Positions 15,432-24,511 of a DNA stretch of 64,000 nt are shown in pieces. The notes under the pieces are model-generated. The model was not told the origin of the DNA and made no database searches. It was given only the letters and a program-made list of their open reading frames with translations. The position numbers and the translations under genes are program-made. Source of the DNA: Neobacillus sp. PS3-40 (GTDB taxonomy: Bacteria; Bacillota; Bacilli; Bacillales; Cytobacillaceae). The stretch lies in NCBI RefSeq assembly GCF_030915485.1, contig NZ_CP133266.1, forward strand, positions 2,232,001 through 2,296,000, written 5' to 3'. Within the stretch, counting starts at the first letter, position 1; the number at the start of each line of letters is the position of its first letter.

Positions 15432-17882
15432 GTGAAGAACATTCTACTAAAAGCCGAATTAAGGGCGATATTTACAAATAAAAAATTAATTCCAATCATT
15501 GCTGTTTTGTTTGTCCCTGTTTTGTATGCCGGAATGTTCTTATGGGCATTCTGGGATCCTTACAGTAAAATGGATAAATTGCCAGTCGCTGTGGTTAACT
15601 CGGATGCAGGAGCAAATTTTGACGGAGATAATTTGAAGATTGGTAATGATCTTGTGGAAAAACTAAAAAATGGAAAGAATTTCAATTTCCATATCGTTGG
15701 AAAAAAAGATGGTTATCAAGGGCTTAAAGATGAAAAATATTATATGCTGATTGAGATTCCAAAGGATTTTTCAAAAAATGCAACTACGCTTCTTGATCAT
15801 GATCCAAAAAAATTAAAGATGATTTATGTCCCAAACGAAGGTTACAACTTTTTGTCTGCTCAAATTGGGAAAACAGCCACGGAGGAAATTAAAACGGCTG
15901 TTGCCCAAAACGTAACAGAGACTTATGCTGAAACGATGTTCTCGAAAGTGAAGGAGCTTGCGAACGGAATTGAAAAAGCTAGTGATGGGGCAGAAAAGCT
16001 AAACGATGGTGCTGTTAAGTTAAAAAATGGAGCAAAGGATTTAAAAAACGGACTGGCAAAACTGGCAGGAAAATCAATTGAATTTGATAATGGGATGCAG
16101 AAAGCTGAGTCCGGAGCAAAAAAACTTGCTGCAGGCTCTGATCAACTAAGCAATGGTTTAGAAACACTCACACAAAAATTAATAGGATTTAATAATGGCA
16201 TGCAGACAGCTAATTCGGGAGCAGGTGTGGTTGCCGGCGGTTCGAAAAGTTTAGCTGATGGCCTTGGCCAATTACTGAATGGTCATAAGAAGTTAGAGAA
16301 TGCATCTGGCCTTTTAGCTGATGGAAGTAAACAAGTAGGGGATAATTTGAAAAAAGCAGATAAGGGAATTCAGTTAATGAATAGCCGGATGCCTCAATTG
16401 GTTAAAGGGACGGCTGATTTATATACTGGTGCTGGAAATCTGTCAGGGGGCTTAAATCAATGGCAGAAAGGGGTAAATACCGCAGTAACAGGTGCCGAGC
16501 AAATTAATCAAGGAATTACATCCTTAAAACAACAACTGGAATCTGTGATGCAGTCACCTGCTTTCGCCGCATTGCCTGATGAACAAAAAGCGGCCTTGTC
16601 TAAAGGGCTGCAGGATTTGAAAACCGAAAGTGCTAATTTAAAGGTTGGGACAAAAAGTTTACATGATTCTGCCGGACAGCTTGCAATCGGCGCCTCAACC
16701 ATTGCCGAAAAGTTAGGTGAGCTCAATCAAGGGCAAACCGCAATGCAGCAAGGGATGGCTGAACTAGCAAAGGGGAGTCCACAGCTGGTTGCCGGTGCTA
16801 ATCGACTTGCTGCCGGTGAAGGAAACTTTGTTGCAGGAATGCAGCTATTTGGGCAGAAGTTTGCCGAAGCAAAAGTCGGTGGAAATCAATTAACAGCTGG
16901 AAGCAGTAGTTTAGCAAGTGGTATGTCTCAGTTAGCCAGCGGTTCGAGTGCGATTGTTTCTGGGACTGGACTATTGTCGAATGGTTCTAAGAATCTGCAT
17001 AAAGGTGCTTTTGACTTGTCAAAAGGAATGGAACAGCTAGCAACTGGTTCTAATGCTTTAACTTCAGGAGCGGGACAGTTAGCCAATGGTTCGCAGCAAT
17101 TAGGTGATGGAATGAATGATTTGTCTAAAGGTTCAAATGAACTTGCCAGTAAATTGGCTGATGGTTCAAAAGAGGCATCAAAAGTTCATGCAGATAAGAA
17201 AACTTATAATATGATGGCTGATCCTGTAAAACTATTTAATGAAAAAATCAATAAGGTTCCCAACTATGGAACAGGTTTTTCACCCTACTTCATTTCATTA
17301 GGACTGTTTGTAGGGGCATTATTAATCTCGATTGTCTTTCCACTGCGTCAGCCAGCTAGGATACCTTCTAGTGGTTTTAATTGGTTTATGGGAAAAATAT
17401 TAATCATCTCGACTATTGGAATCATTCAAGCCTTAGTTGTAGATGTACTTTTGCTAAATGGATTAGGCTTACTCGTACAAAGTACACCAAGATTTATCTT
17501 GTTTACCATCCTGACGAGTTTGACCTTTGTTACACTCATTCAGTTTCTGGTTACTGCATTTGGGGATGCGGGGCGTTTTGTGGCAATTATTGTGTTGATT
17601 TTGCAATTAACAACAAGTGCCGGTACATTCCCGCTTGAACTAATTCCAAAGGCCCTTCAGCATTTTAATGCCATTCTGCCAATGACCTATACTGTTCATG
17701 GATTTAAAGCTGTCATTTCAGACGGTAATTTTGTAATGATGTGGAAAAATTCCGGAGTACTTCTTTCCTTTATGGCACTGTTCATGTTATGTTCAATTGC
17801 GTACTTTACTATGCGGTTTCGACGCGATTATAAAAAGGTTGAAGTTTTAGAGCAAGTAGTTGAAGTTTTAGAGCAAGTGTAG
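15432..17882 (+). CDS. yhgE: YhgE/Pip family membrane protein
   Basis: 816 residues from the GTG at 15432, which follows AAAGGAGG; an earlier in-frame ATG at 15393 lies inside the palindrome and is rejected. One N-terminal transmembrane segment (about 20-40), a large extracellular part of about 550 residues built of repeats of the form G-A-x-x-L-x-x-G-x-x-x-L, then five C-terminal transmembrane segments of the ABC-2 permease type. Relatives include YhgE of B. subtilis and the phage-infection protein Pip of Lactococcus lactis, a phage receptor. The physiological role is uncertain. The C-terminus ends in a small tandem duplication, EVLEQVVEVLEQV. Confidence 0.88.
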   Translation: MKNILLKAELRAIFTNKKLIPIIAVLFVPVLYAGMFLWAFWDPYSKMDKLPVAVVNSDAGANFDGDNLKIGNDLVEKLKNGKNFNFHIVGKKDGYQGLKDEKYYMLIEIPKDFSKNATTLLDHDPKKLKMIYVPNEGYNFLSAQIGKTATEEIKTAVAQNVTETYAETMFSKVKELANGIEKASDGAEKLNDGAVKLKNGAKDLKNGLAKLAGKSIEFDNGMQKAESGAKKLAAGSDQLSNGLETLTQKLIGFNNGMQTANSGAGVVAGGSKSLADGLGQLLNGHKKLENASGLLADGSKQVGDNLKKADKGIQLMNSRMPQLVKGTADLYTGAGNLSGGLNQWQKGVNTAVTGAEQINQGITSLKQQLESVMQSPAFAALPDEQKAALSKGLQDLKTESANLKVGTKSLHDSAGQLAIGASTIAEKLGELNQGQTAMQQGMAELAKGSPQLVAGANRLAAGEGNFVAGMQLFGQKFAEAKVGGNQLTAGSSSLASGMSQLASGSSAIVSGTGLLSNGSKNLHKGAFDLSKGMEQLATGSNALTSGAGQLANGSQQLGDGMNDLSKGSNELASKLADGSKEASKVHADKKTYNMMADPVKLFNEKINKVPNYGTGFSPYFISLGLFVGALLISIVFPLRQPARIPSSGFNWFMGKILIISTIGIIQALVVDVLLLNGLGLLVQSTPRFILFTILTSLTFVTLIQFLVTAFGDAGRFVAIIVLILQLTTSAGTFPLELIPKALQHFNAILPMTYTVHGFKAVISDGNFVMMWKNSGVLLSFMALFMLCSIAYFTMRFRRDYKKVEVLEQVVEVLEQV

Positions 17883-18301
17883 GAAAGACAGGGAAGTTTA
17901 GATAGTATTAAAGCAAAAAGGCGAGGGTACCTATAGCGGAAGCTTAGGGCCCTTTTTTGGATTCAAATTAACAATGAATTAGAAGTGTAAATAATTTGTG
18001 TTAGGTCCATTATGAGGGGAATCAAAAAAGTTTCCTTTTCGAGACATACTCTGGAATACTCTATTCTGAAAATTCCGTCATTATTTATGCAACACTAGTG
18101 AAATTTATTCAATAGGTATAATTTTCCCTCCAAAATCTTTTTTCTTGGAAAACTAGACCAAATGTACCATTTCTAGTTATATATATGAAAAAAATCTCTT
18201 AAAATTAGGACTTTTTAAATATTTTATACTATTTTGAGTATGTTACTATTTTCAATAGGGATAGGTCTTTAATCTTAAATATATAAAGAGGTGATGGTAT
18301 T
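17883..18301. other. Intergenic region with a weak hairpin
   Basis: An imperfect stem (about 17918-17957: GAGGGTACCTA with TTAGGGCCC, then TTTTTT) may end yhgE transcription. The last 100 bp are very AT-rich and contain TTTATACTATTTT near 18226, a possible -10 for the next gene, without a convincing -35. Nothing else is seen. Confidence 0.35.
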
Positions 18302-19045
18302 TTGGCCAGTGAAACAGAAAAAAAAGGAATTGGTTGGTTTAAAGGTGTCCTGTCTAATCAAAACCAATTGGAGAATAATAGTGCAGAACAGCAAGAAGTC
18401 GCCACAGAAGTGGTTGTAGAAGAGCTACCTAGAACAGAGTCAGAGCAACTATTTATAGATAGCAATAAATATTTATTTTCAAAAGATAACCAGGAAAAAA
18501 TAGCATTGGATGTAATTGTATCTATAGAAAACATGCTTAAAGAACGTCAATTGCTGTCTTATAAAAGTAAAGGACTTGAGGACCAATTATATACAGCAAA
18601 TAAAACGATTAGTCGTTTTACCCATGATCTAACTAAGAAAGATCAACACTTACAAGAAAAAAATAAGGAAATTCACGAATTAGAAAATAACATGACAAAA
18701 CAACAAATGAGGTATGACCAGCTCCTTGAGGATTATAAGGGGTATCAACTAACATCAAATATTGAATATGAAAAGATTTCAAATCAACTTGAAACAGAAA
18801 CGGCTAAATACAACAAACTTTATGAAGAATCTACGAATGCTCAATATCAAAGTATGTTAAAAATCAATGAGCTTGAAGATAAAATTAGAAACCTAGAAAT
18901 AGAAAATCATAAATATATCGAACAATATCAAAGAATTGTTGATGATAAGGCAGTATTAATGCAAACCATTAATGATTTTACCGAAAGAATGTCCTTCTCT
19001 TTCTCAACAAAATTAACTGCTTCTACTCTACCACAATCAGAATAA
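18302..19045 (+). CDS. Coiled-coil protein of unknown function
   Basis: 247 residues from a TTG start preceded by AGAGGTGATG. No signal peptide or membrane segment. Residues about 70-230 are an almost unbroken heptad-rich coiled coil (for example LENNMTKQQMRYDQLLEDYK), so the protein is expected to be a rod or a scaffold, with a disordered first 60 residues and a short Ser/Thr-rich tail. I do not recognise the family. It lies 44 bp upstream of the membrane-anchored deacetylase at 19090-20316 on the same strand, suggesting one operon and possibly a cytoplasmic partner for that enzyme. Confidence 0.7.
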   Translation: MASETEKKGIGWFKGVLSNQNQLENNSAEQQEVATEVVVEELPRTESEQLFIDSNKYLFSKDNQEKIALDVIVSIENMLKERQLLSYKSKGLEDQLYTANKTISRFTHDLTKKDQHLQEKNKEIHELENNMTKQQMRYDQLLEDYKGYQLTSNIEYEKISNQLETETAKYNKLYEESTNAQYQSMLKINELEDKIRNLEIENHKYIEQYQRIVDDKAVLMQTINDFTERMSFSFSTKLTASTLPQSE

Positions 19046-19089
19046 ACAACTAGCAGTTAGTTATTTACAACTAGAGAAGGGAGGGCATC

Positions 19090-20316
19090 ATGTCAGTCTA
19101 CCACAGAAAAGTACTTGAACTATTAGCTATTGAAAAGAGCAACGAAAAAACATATTTACGGATAAAATTAGAACTTGAATTAGAAATTGAACTGTTTTGG
19201 GAAATTGACAGTGATACTGCTGAAAATTTAATAGCAATATCTGAATTTGATGGAAACCATAAATGCAGATTATCGTTACATACAACATTGGACATGGTAA
19301 AAAAACAATATATAAGTTTACTTACAAGAACATACCGCGATAAAAGTGCTCGAATTTATTTTACTTGTTCAGTGGACTACAAAAACGATTTAGACTCGAT
19401 TAAAAACATCCAAAGTGTTAATGATATAAATTACTTACCATTTTTATCCAAAAATCTATCGGTAATTGATAAAAATAAAACGGAACAGATAAATGAGCAA
19501 AATGAAGTAGTAATTCCAAAAGGCTACAAGCTTCCATTAAAATGGGTAAGTGTTGCTATAATTAGTGTTATCTTTATCATACTGTTTGGATATTCAACTA
19601 ATATTTCAATCAATGATACCACTATTGCCAAGGCAGCTGGTAAAACTGCCGAAGCCCATTTAGTAAAGAGAAAAACCGTTGTTACACCAGTTACTAAATT
19701 AGTAAAAGATGATTATATTCAATCAAGGCTCCCCTATATAGAACTCGATGACTTCATAACATACAGTATTCCAGAAGGCTACGTGTCCCTTACATTTGAT
19801 GATGGCCCTTCTAAATATACAACGAAGATTGTCGATATATTAAAGCAATACAAGGCTGGTGGTACTTTTTTCTTTATAGGAATCAATGTACAAAAACATC
19901 CTGACTATGTTCGATATGCTCATTCAAATGGATATACGATTGGTAGCCATTCTATGAACCATGTAAAAATGTCAAACCTCTCCTATGAAAAACAAAAAGA
20001 TGAATTCATACAATCTACTAAAGCAATAGAGAATATTACGAATGAAAAGGTAGTCCTCTTCAGGCCACCTTATGAAGATTTAAATGAACAGACAAAGGAT
20101 GTAATCCATGATTACCATGACAAAATGATACTTTGGAATAAGGATCCGCTGGATTGGAAAACTCGTGATGCAGATAAAATCTTTAATTATGTTCGTAACA
20201 CGAAATCCTCCGGTTCCATAATCCTTTTGCATGAATCCCAAGCTGTTATTGATGCTTTACCAAGAATAATTGAGCGCTTGCAAGAGCAGAATTTAAAAAT
20301 TGTCAATTTGCAGTAA
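19090..20316 (+). CDS. Membrane-anchored polysaccharide deacetylase (CE4/NodB)
   Basis: 408 residues in three parts: about 140 cytoplasmic residues of no recognised domain, one transmembrane helix (about 151-168, KWVSVAIISVIFIILFGYS), and an extracellular NodB domain (about 230-405). The CE4 motifs are complete: TFDDGPS with Asp237-Asp238, metal ligands His287 and His291 in SHSMNH, RPPYED, and the C-terminal LLHES. It should remove N-acetyl groups from peptidoglycan or an exopolysaccharide. The N-terminal cytoplasmic domain is unusual for the family. GAAGGGAGG precedes the ATG. Probably cotranscribed with the coiled-coil gene upstream. Confidence 0.88.
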   Translation: MSVYHRKVLELLAIEKSNEKTYLRIKLELELEIELFWEIDSDTAENLIAISEFDGNHKCRLSLHTTLDMVKKQYISLLTRTYRDKSARIYFTCSVDYKNDLDSIKNIQSVNDINYLPFLSKNLSVIDKNKTEQINEQNEVVIPKGYKLPLKWVSVAIISVIFIILFGYSTNISINDTTIAKAAGKTAEAHLVKRKTVVTPVTKLVKDDYIQSRLPYIELDDFITYSIPEGYVSLTFDDGPSKYTTKIVDILKQYKAGGTFFFIGINVQKHPDYVRYAHSNGYTIGSHSMNHVKMSNLSYEKQKDEFIQSTKAIENITNEKVVLFRPPYEDLNEQTKDVIHDYHDKMILWNKDPLDWKTRDADKIFNYVRNTKSSGSIILLHESQAVIDALPRIIERLQEQNLKIVNLQ

Positions 20317-20467
20317 GTAAATTGCTAAGAAAATGCTATTGCTGATATGAATACTGTTAATGAATTAACATCAAAGCAAACTAATTTTATCGTAAAAAAT
20401 AGATCCGATAGGTCGATGAATTACTTAGTTTTAAATGATCTTTATTTTTAGAGTTCGATATGTAACT

Positions 20468-20528
20468 AAAAAACCTCATTCGCTTATGGTACGATTCAGC
20501 GCGCCATATCTAAGTGAATGAGGTTTTT
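20468..20528 (+). repeat. rlmH-end repeat / SCC-like att candidate
   Basis: AAAAACCTCATTCGCTTATG with GGTACGATTCAGC, then TAAGTGAATGAGGTTTTT closing the hairpin. Same orientation as the end of rlmH (56876-56907). It also works as a bidirectional terminator after the deacetylase gene. Confidence 0.75.
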
Positions 20529-20688
20529 ACTAAATTAATGCACATCTAATCTTTACAAGATTATCAATTATTGGGCCAAAACCTGCTAATAATATAGTCA
20601 TAGTGATTGACTCAGTATTATTTTAATCTATAATAACTTGCAAGTGATTTCCCTTCTAAAACAATAATTTCTTCATACCTAAACGTTG

Positions 20689-20991
20689 TACTCCTTGTAG
20701 ATGAAAAATCCTCTTAAATAATAGAAGGCTTGTCCTTACTCGGGTAACCAGCGACGATAAAATAAGCGGATATTTTTCGGTTAGATGCAGAATAGAGCTC
20801 ATTTCGGGGTAAATAAGCGGAGGGTTTCCGGTTATGGAAAGTAAAGTCCCCCATTTTCGCGGTTTTCGAGTTAATAGGCGGAATCTCTCCTTCTATTTAA
20901 ACTATTTTCAATCCAATTTGCTAATTAAGCGAAATTTTTCCGTCTATTTATCAAACCGGGTGCTTAATCTGATCACCAACCGATAAGAGCG
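20689..20991 (+). repeat. 304-bp long repeat, copy A
   Basis: Matches 27770-28073 over its whole length with only scattered differences, same orientation. It begins TACTCCTTGTAGATGAAAAA and contains several AATAAGCGG / GGCGGAATCTCTCCTTC motifs. It has no coding sequence and no terminal inverted repeats. Together with the att-like hairpin it fills the 827-bp gap between the deacetylase and aspA. Confidence 0.8.
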
Positions 20992-20997
20992 GACGAT

Positions 20998-21054
20998 AAA
21001 AGGATGCTGATTCCTGCATCTGGGAACATGAGGGTATGTGCATATTCCTCCTAA
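20998..21054 (+). pseudogene. 3' end of a lost gene (MLIPASG tail)
   Basis: Frame KRMLIPASGNMRVCAYSS then stop. The same peptide (MLIPASGTMRV) is encoded on the minus strand next to the other copy of the long repeat, as the end of a longer winged-helix-like frame (28075-28345). It is therefore a fragment of a gene tail. Confidence 0.45.
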
Positions 21055-21143
21055 AAACTAAAATAGCCTAAATTCCCAAAAGAGGAATCTAGACCATTTG
21101 TTTAGTTAAATATAATTTTCTAATCTATATTTCTATCTAAATA

Positions 21144-22574
21144 TTAATCTCTTTCCAACAATACAGCACCTGCAATTCCAGGATGCGTCATTTCATACGG
21201 ATCAAGTATCAAATTTAGTTCTTCTTCTGTCAATACATCGTATTTTAAACATAGTTCCCGAATTGGCGCACCGCTTAAAATAGCCTCTCTTGCAATCCGA
21301 GCTGCTACTTCGTATCCAATATGAGGGTTAACCGCAGTAATGACTCCAGCACTCTTTTCAACGTACTCTTTCAATTTCTCTTCATTTGCTTTTATTCCTT
21401 TTAAACAATTGTCAGTAAAAGTGCGGAAAGCGTTATTCATAATGCTGATGGATTGCAGCAGATTAAATACCAGCACGGGCTCCATGACATTCAGTTCAAG
21501 CTGACCTGCTTCTGATGCAAGGCAAATCGTATGGTCATTGCCAATTACTTGGAATGCCACCTGATTAATCACTTCCGGCAAAACTGGATTTATTTTACCA
21601 GGCATAATGGAAGAACCCGGCTGCCTAGCTGGTAATGTAATTTCACCCAAACCTGCTCTTGGGCCCGAGGCCATTAGTCGCAGGTCATTCGCAATTTTGG
21701 ACATGTTCATCATGCAAACCTTCAATGCTGCAGATACCTCTGTGTAAGCATCTGTATTTTGTGTAGCATCCACAAGATGCTCAGCTCCCACTAGTGGAAG
21801 ACCGGTGATATCTTTAAGATGTTCTACTACTTTTTCAATATAACGGGGATCGGCATTTAATCCAGTTCCGACCGCCGTGGCCCCCATGTTCAATTCATAT
21901 AAATGCTGGCGTGATTGTTTAATCCGCTTAATATCACGTTCGATTACACGGCTATATGCTTCAAATTCTTGACCAAGTCGAATTGGAACAGCATCCTGAA
22001 GATGGGTGCGCCCCATTTTAATAATAGGATTAAATTCTTGAGCCTTTTGCTGAAAAACTGTAAGCATTTCTTCCATGGTTATTAACAATTTTTCTAAAAG
22101 CTTCAGAACAGCTATATGAATGGCTGTGGGAAATGCATCATTAGTAGATTGTGACATATTGACATGAGAATTTGGACTACAATGGGAATAGTCCCCTTTT
22201 TCTTTTCCAAGTAATTCAATCGCTCGGTTGGCAAGTACTTCGTTAACATTCATATTAATCGAGGTTCCTGCCCCACCTTGAATAGGGTCAACAATGATTT
22301 GATCGTGCCATTGCCCTTCCATTAATTCTTCTGAAGCCTTAACTATTGCTTCTCCAATTCCGGAATAGAGGCATTTTACTTCCATATTTGCAAGTGCGGC
22401 TGCTTTTTTCACAATGCCCATTGCCTTAATTAATTCTTCATGAATTCGATACCCAGTGATAGGAAAATTTTCAACTGCGCGGAGTGTTTGAACACCATAA
22501 TAAGCTTCATCAGGGACTTCCTTTGGTCCTAAAAAATCCTTTTCAGTTCTCAATTGGCTTTTTGTGATTAACAT
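21144..22574 (-). CDS. aspA: Aspartate ammonia-lyase
   Basis: A 476-residue enzyme of the fumarase/aspartase superfamily that deaminates L-aspartate to fumarate and ammonia. The signature GSSIMPGKINP, with the catalytic loop serine, is present near residue 325, and VNMSQSTNDAFPTA and TVGTGLN-type substrate-binding blocks are clear. Full length. The gene follows ansA by 30 bp, so asparagine is converted to aspartate and then to fumarate by one operon, as in the B. subtilis ansAB operon where this gene is called ansB. Expected control is repression by AnsR, encoded divergently, lifted by asparagine. Confidence 0.97.
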   Translation of the reverse strand: MLITKSQLRTEKDFLGPKEVPDEAYYGVQTLRAVENFPITGYRIHEELIKAMGIVKKAAALANMEVKCLYSGIGEAIVKASEELMEGQWHDQIIVDPIQGGAGTSINMNVNEVLANRAIELLGKEKGDYSHCSPNSHVNMSQSTNDAFPTAIHIAVLKLLEKLLITMEEMLTVFQQKAQEFNPIIKMGRTHLQDAVPIRLGQEFEAYSRVIERDIKRIKQSRQHLYELNMGATAVGTGLNADPRYIEKVVEHLKDITGLPLVGAEHLVDATQNTDAYTEVSAALKVCMMNMSKIANDLRLMASGPRAGLGEITLPARQPGSSIMPGKINPVLPEVINQVAFQVIGNDHTICLASEAGQLELNVMEPVLVFNLLQSISIMNNAFRTFTDNCLKGIKANEEKLKEYVEKSAGVITAVNPHIGYEVAARIAREAILSGAPIRELCLKYDVLTEEELNLILDPYEMTHPGIAGAVLLERD

Positions 22575-22604
22575 ATTTTTCGCTCTCCTAATTTCTGCAA
22601 ATAT

Positions 22605-23609
22605 TTAATTTTCTTTATCTAATTTTATCGTCAAATCCCCCGCCAATGGCGTTTCAAGTATCTCCTTGACCTCATTTAAACAATCAGTTTGTCCAAGTGC
22701 CCACATCAATTTAGCAACAATTGCTTCTGTATTCATATCCCCAGAAAGAATGACTTGATGCTGAGCTACCTTATGCCCAACCTCATATAGAAGCAGTTCT
22801 TCTCCTTCTTCCAAGCATTGGGTTGTGATGACGACTGCCATTCCCTCTTCCGTAAGATTCTTAACTTTTGAAAGCAGATCCCTTCCTTCAAAAGGTAAAC
22901 CGCCATTCCCAAAGCTTTCAATAATAATTCCTTTATATAAATTTTTTAGACAATCAAAAATCTCTGGCTTCATACCAGGGTACAATTTCATAAGAAATAC
23001 ATCCGTACACAAATTGGTATTTAAAGAAAGGAGTTTTGTAGTGGATGCAGGTTTCCAATGGTATTTAATTTCATTTTTATTCACATAAGCGACATACGGA
23101 TGATTGATGCTCTCAAATGCATCATAACTTTTTGTCCGCATTTTAACTGCTCTCGTTCCAAGAATAACCCTCCCATCAAATACAATAAACACACCACCAA
23201 TATCCTCACAAGCAAACCGAAGGGCATCTGTGACATTTTTCTTAGCATCGGTTTTTTTAAAGCTGATTGGAACCTGTGATCCAGTTAGTACAACTGGTTT
23301 TTCCAGACCTTGAAGCATATAAGAAAGTGCGGAAGATGTGTACGCTAACGTATCTGTTCCATGGGTAATGACAAATCCATCGTAATCATGATAATGGGTA
23401 TAAACAGCTTCAGCGATTTTAACCCAATGCTCTGGCTGCAAATTAGTGCTGTCAATATTCATCAAGATTTTACCGTCAATTTGTATATTTTCGGATGGCT
23501 CGGGTAAGAATTGAAGCAATTCCCCAACCGATAATCCTGGAACAAGTCCCTCATTTCCCTCTACTGAAGCAATCGTTCCTCCAGTTGCAAGCAATAATAT
23601 TTTTTTCAT
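22605..23609 (-). CDS. ansA: L-asparaginase, type I cytoplasmic
   Basis: Hydrolyses asparagine to aspartate and ammonia. About 334 residues. Both asparaginase signatures are visible: the first threonine in [10 protein letters not shown] (about 5-14) and [13 protein letters not shown], with the Thr-Asp pair, near residue 85. No signal peptide, fitting the type I enzyme. I begin it at 23609 ([11 protein letters not shown]) because GGAG lies 10 bp before that ATG; an ATG five codons upstream overlaps the ribosome site. First gene of the ansA-aspA operon and divergent from ansR. Confidence 0.95.
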   Translation of the reverse strand: MKKILLLATGGTIASVEGNEGLVPGLSVGELLQFLPEPSENIQIDGKILMNIDSTNLQPEHWVKIAEAVYTHYHDYDGFVITHGTDTLAYTSSALSYMLQGLEKPVVLTGSQVPISFKKTDAKKNVTDALRFACEDIGGVFIVFDGRVILGTRAVKMRTKSYDAFESINHPYVAYVNKNEIKYHWKPASTTKLLSLNTNLCTDVFLMKLYPGMKPEIFDCLKNLYKGIIIESFGNGGLPFEGRDLLSKVKNLTEEGMAVVITTQCLEEGEELLLYEVGHKVAQHQVILSGDMNTEAIVAKLMWALGQTDCLNEVKEILETPLAGDLTIKLDKEN

Positions 23610-23792
23610 AAGAAACATCTCCATAGCGAAAAATAGTCATATATTCGCAAAACGCGTATTTATATTTGTTATTATAGAACTAAATTTTGAAAAATCAAGA
23701 TATAGTATTCAATTCGCGCACGTTTTTTCTAGTCTGGCCTATTTTACTGTGTTATAATGAGTTCAATATTTTAAAAAATGGAGTTTGAGAGC

Positions 23793-24164
23793 ATGCTTGA
23801 ACATTTATCCGAATTAAGAAAAAGCCGAAAATGGTCCTTACAAGATACTGCAGATCAACTTGGAATGGCGAAGAGCACTTATGCCGGATATGAATCTGGG
23901 TATCGTGAACCCTCCCTTCAATCGTTATCACAAATTGCAGATTTATTCGAAACAACTGTTGATTTTATAATTGGAAGAACAGAAAACGACTCGAATTTTA
24001 TAGAGATTACAAATCTAAATAAAAGTCCAGATCACAGACTTTCAATTGATGGAAGACCATTATCACCAGATGAATTAATCGATTTTATTGCTTTTGTGAG
24101 AATAAAGAGAAGTTTGAGGACGAAAGAGATAGGAGAAGTAGCTCCAACGGATATAGAAGAGTGA
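23793..24164 (+). CDS. ansR: XRE-family repressor AnsR
   Basis: 123 residues. The N-terminal Cro/CI helix-turn-helix (MLEHLSELRKSRKWSLQDTA, then QLGMAKSTYAGYESGYREPS) closely matches AnsR of B. subtilis, and the C-terminal part (SIDGRPLSPDELIDFIAFVR) also fits the family. It represses the ansA-aspA operon and responds to asparagine. Start at 23793 chosen because GGAG sits 9 bp upstream; an in-frame ATG at 23778 forms part of that site. The 183-bp gap to ansA should carry the operator. Confidence 0.9.
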   Translation: MLEHLSELRKSRKWSLQDTADQLGMAKSTYAGYESGYREPSLQSLSQIADLFETTVDFIIGRTENDSNFIEITNLNKSPDHRLSIDGRPLSPDELIDFIAFVRIKRSLRTKEIGEVAPTDIEE

Positions 24165-24237
24165 TTCTTTATGTTAGTGCAACTCTGATCAAGGAAGTAT
24201 ATATACTTCTTATGTTTTTAAGAATCACGAAAAACAT

Positions 24238-24446
24238 CATTTGATTGGAAGCCTATCTAGACGAGGAAATCGTTGGTATAACTCAGTTATGTAATCATTT
24301 CATTCGAATAGTAAAACAGAAGAACTCAAAATTATAAATTTAATTCTATATCCAATATGGACGTAATTCCGAAAATTTATAACTATATTTATCATTATAA
24401 CGAGGCAAGAATTTTTAAAAAACTAGGCTACCTCACTCCAAAATGA
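24238..24446 (+). pseudogene. IS3-family transposase (orfB) C-terminal remnant
   Basis: Translated pieces retain the DDE-type landmarks of IS3/IS150 transposases: LSRRGNRWYNSVM (family SRKGNCWDNAVM) and SNSKTEELK, interrupted by stops, then in another frame YNYIYHYNEARIFKKLGYLTPK ending at 24446 (family YI-x-YYN-x-x-RI-x-x-KLG-x-L-x-P). Both the frame change and the stops show decay. No terminal inverted repeats are left. It occupies the gap between ansR and brnQ. Confidence 0.75.
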
Positions 24447-24465
24447 TTTGGAAATAAGGTAGCCT
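24416..24465 (-). terminator. Terminator downstream of brnQ
   Basis: AGGCTACCT and AGGTAGCCT arms with further pairing inside, followed on the minus strand by six T. The stem overlaps the last codons of the IS3 remnant. Confidence 0.8.
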
Positions 24466-24511
24466 ATTTGGTGTTTTATATGTGTCTCATCTCGCTAGGT
24501 AAGTTCAAGGA

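Noticed and set aside
16508-16726. Minus-strand frame inside yhgE
   Set aside because: Mirror of the Gly/Ala/Leu repeat coding of YhgE; no start site.
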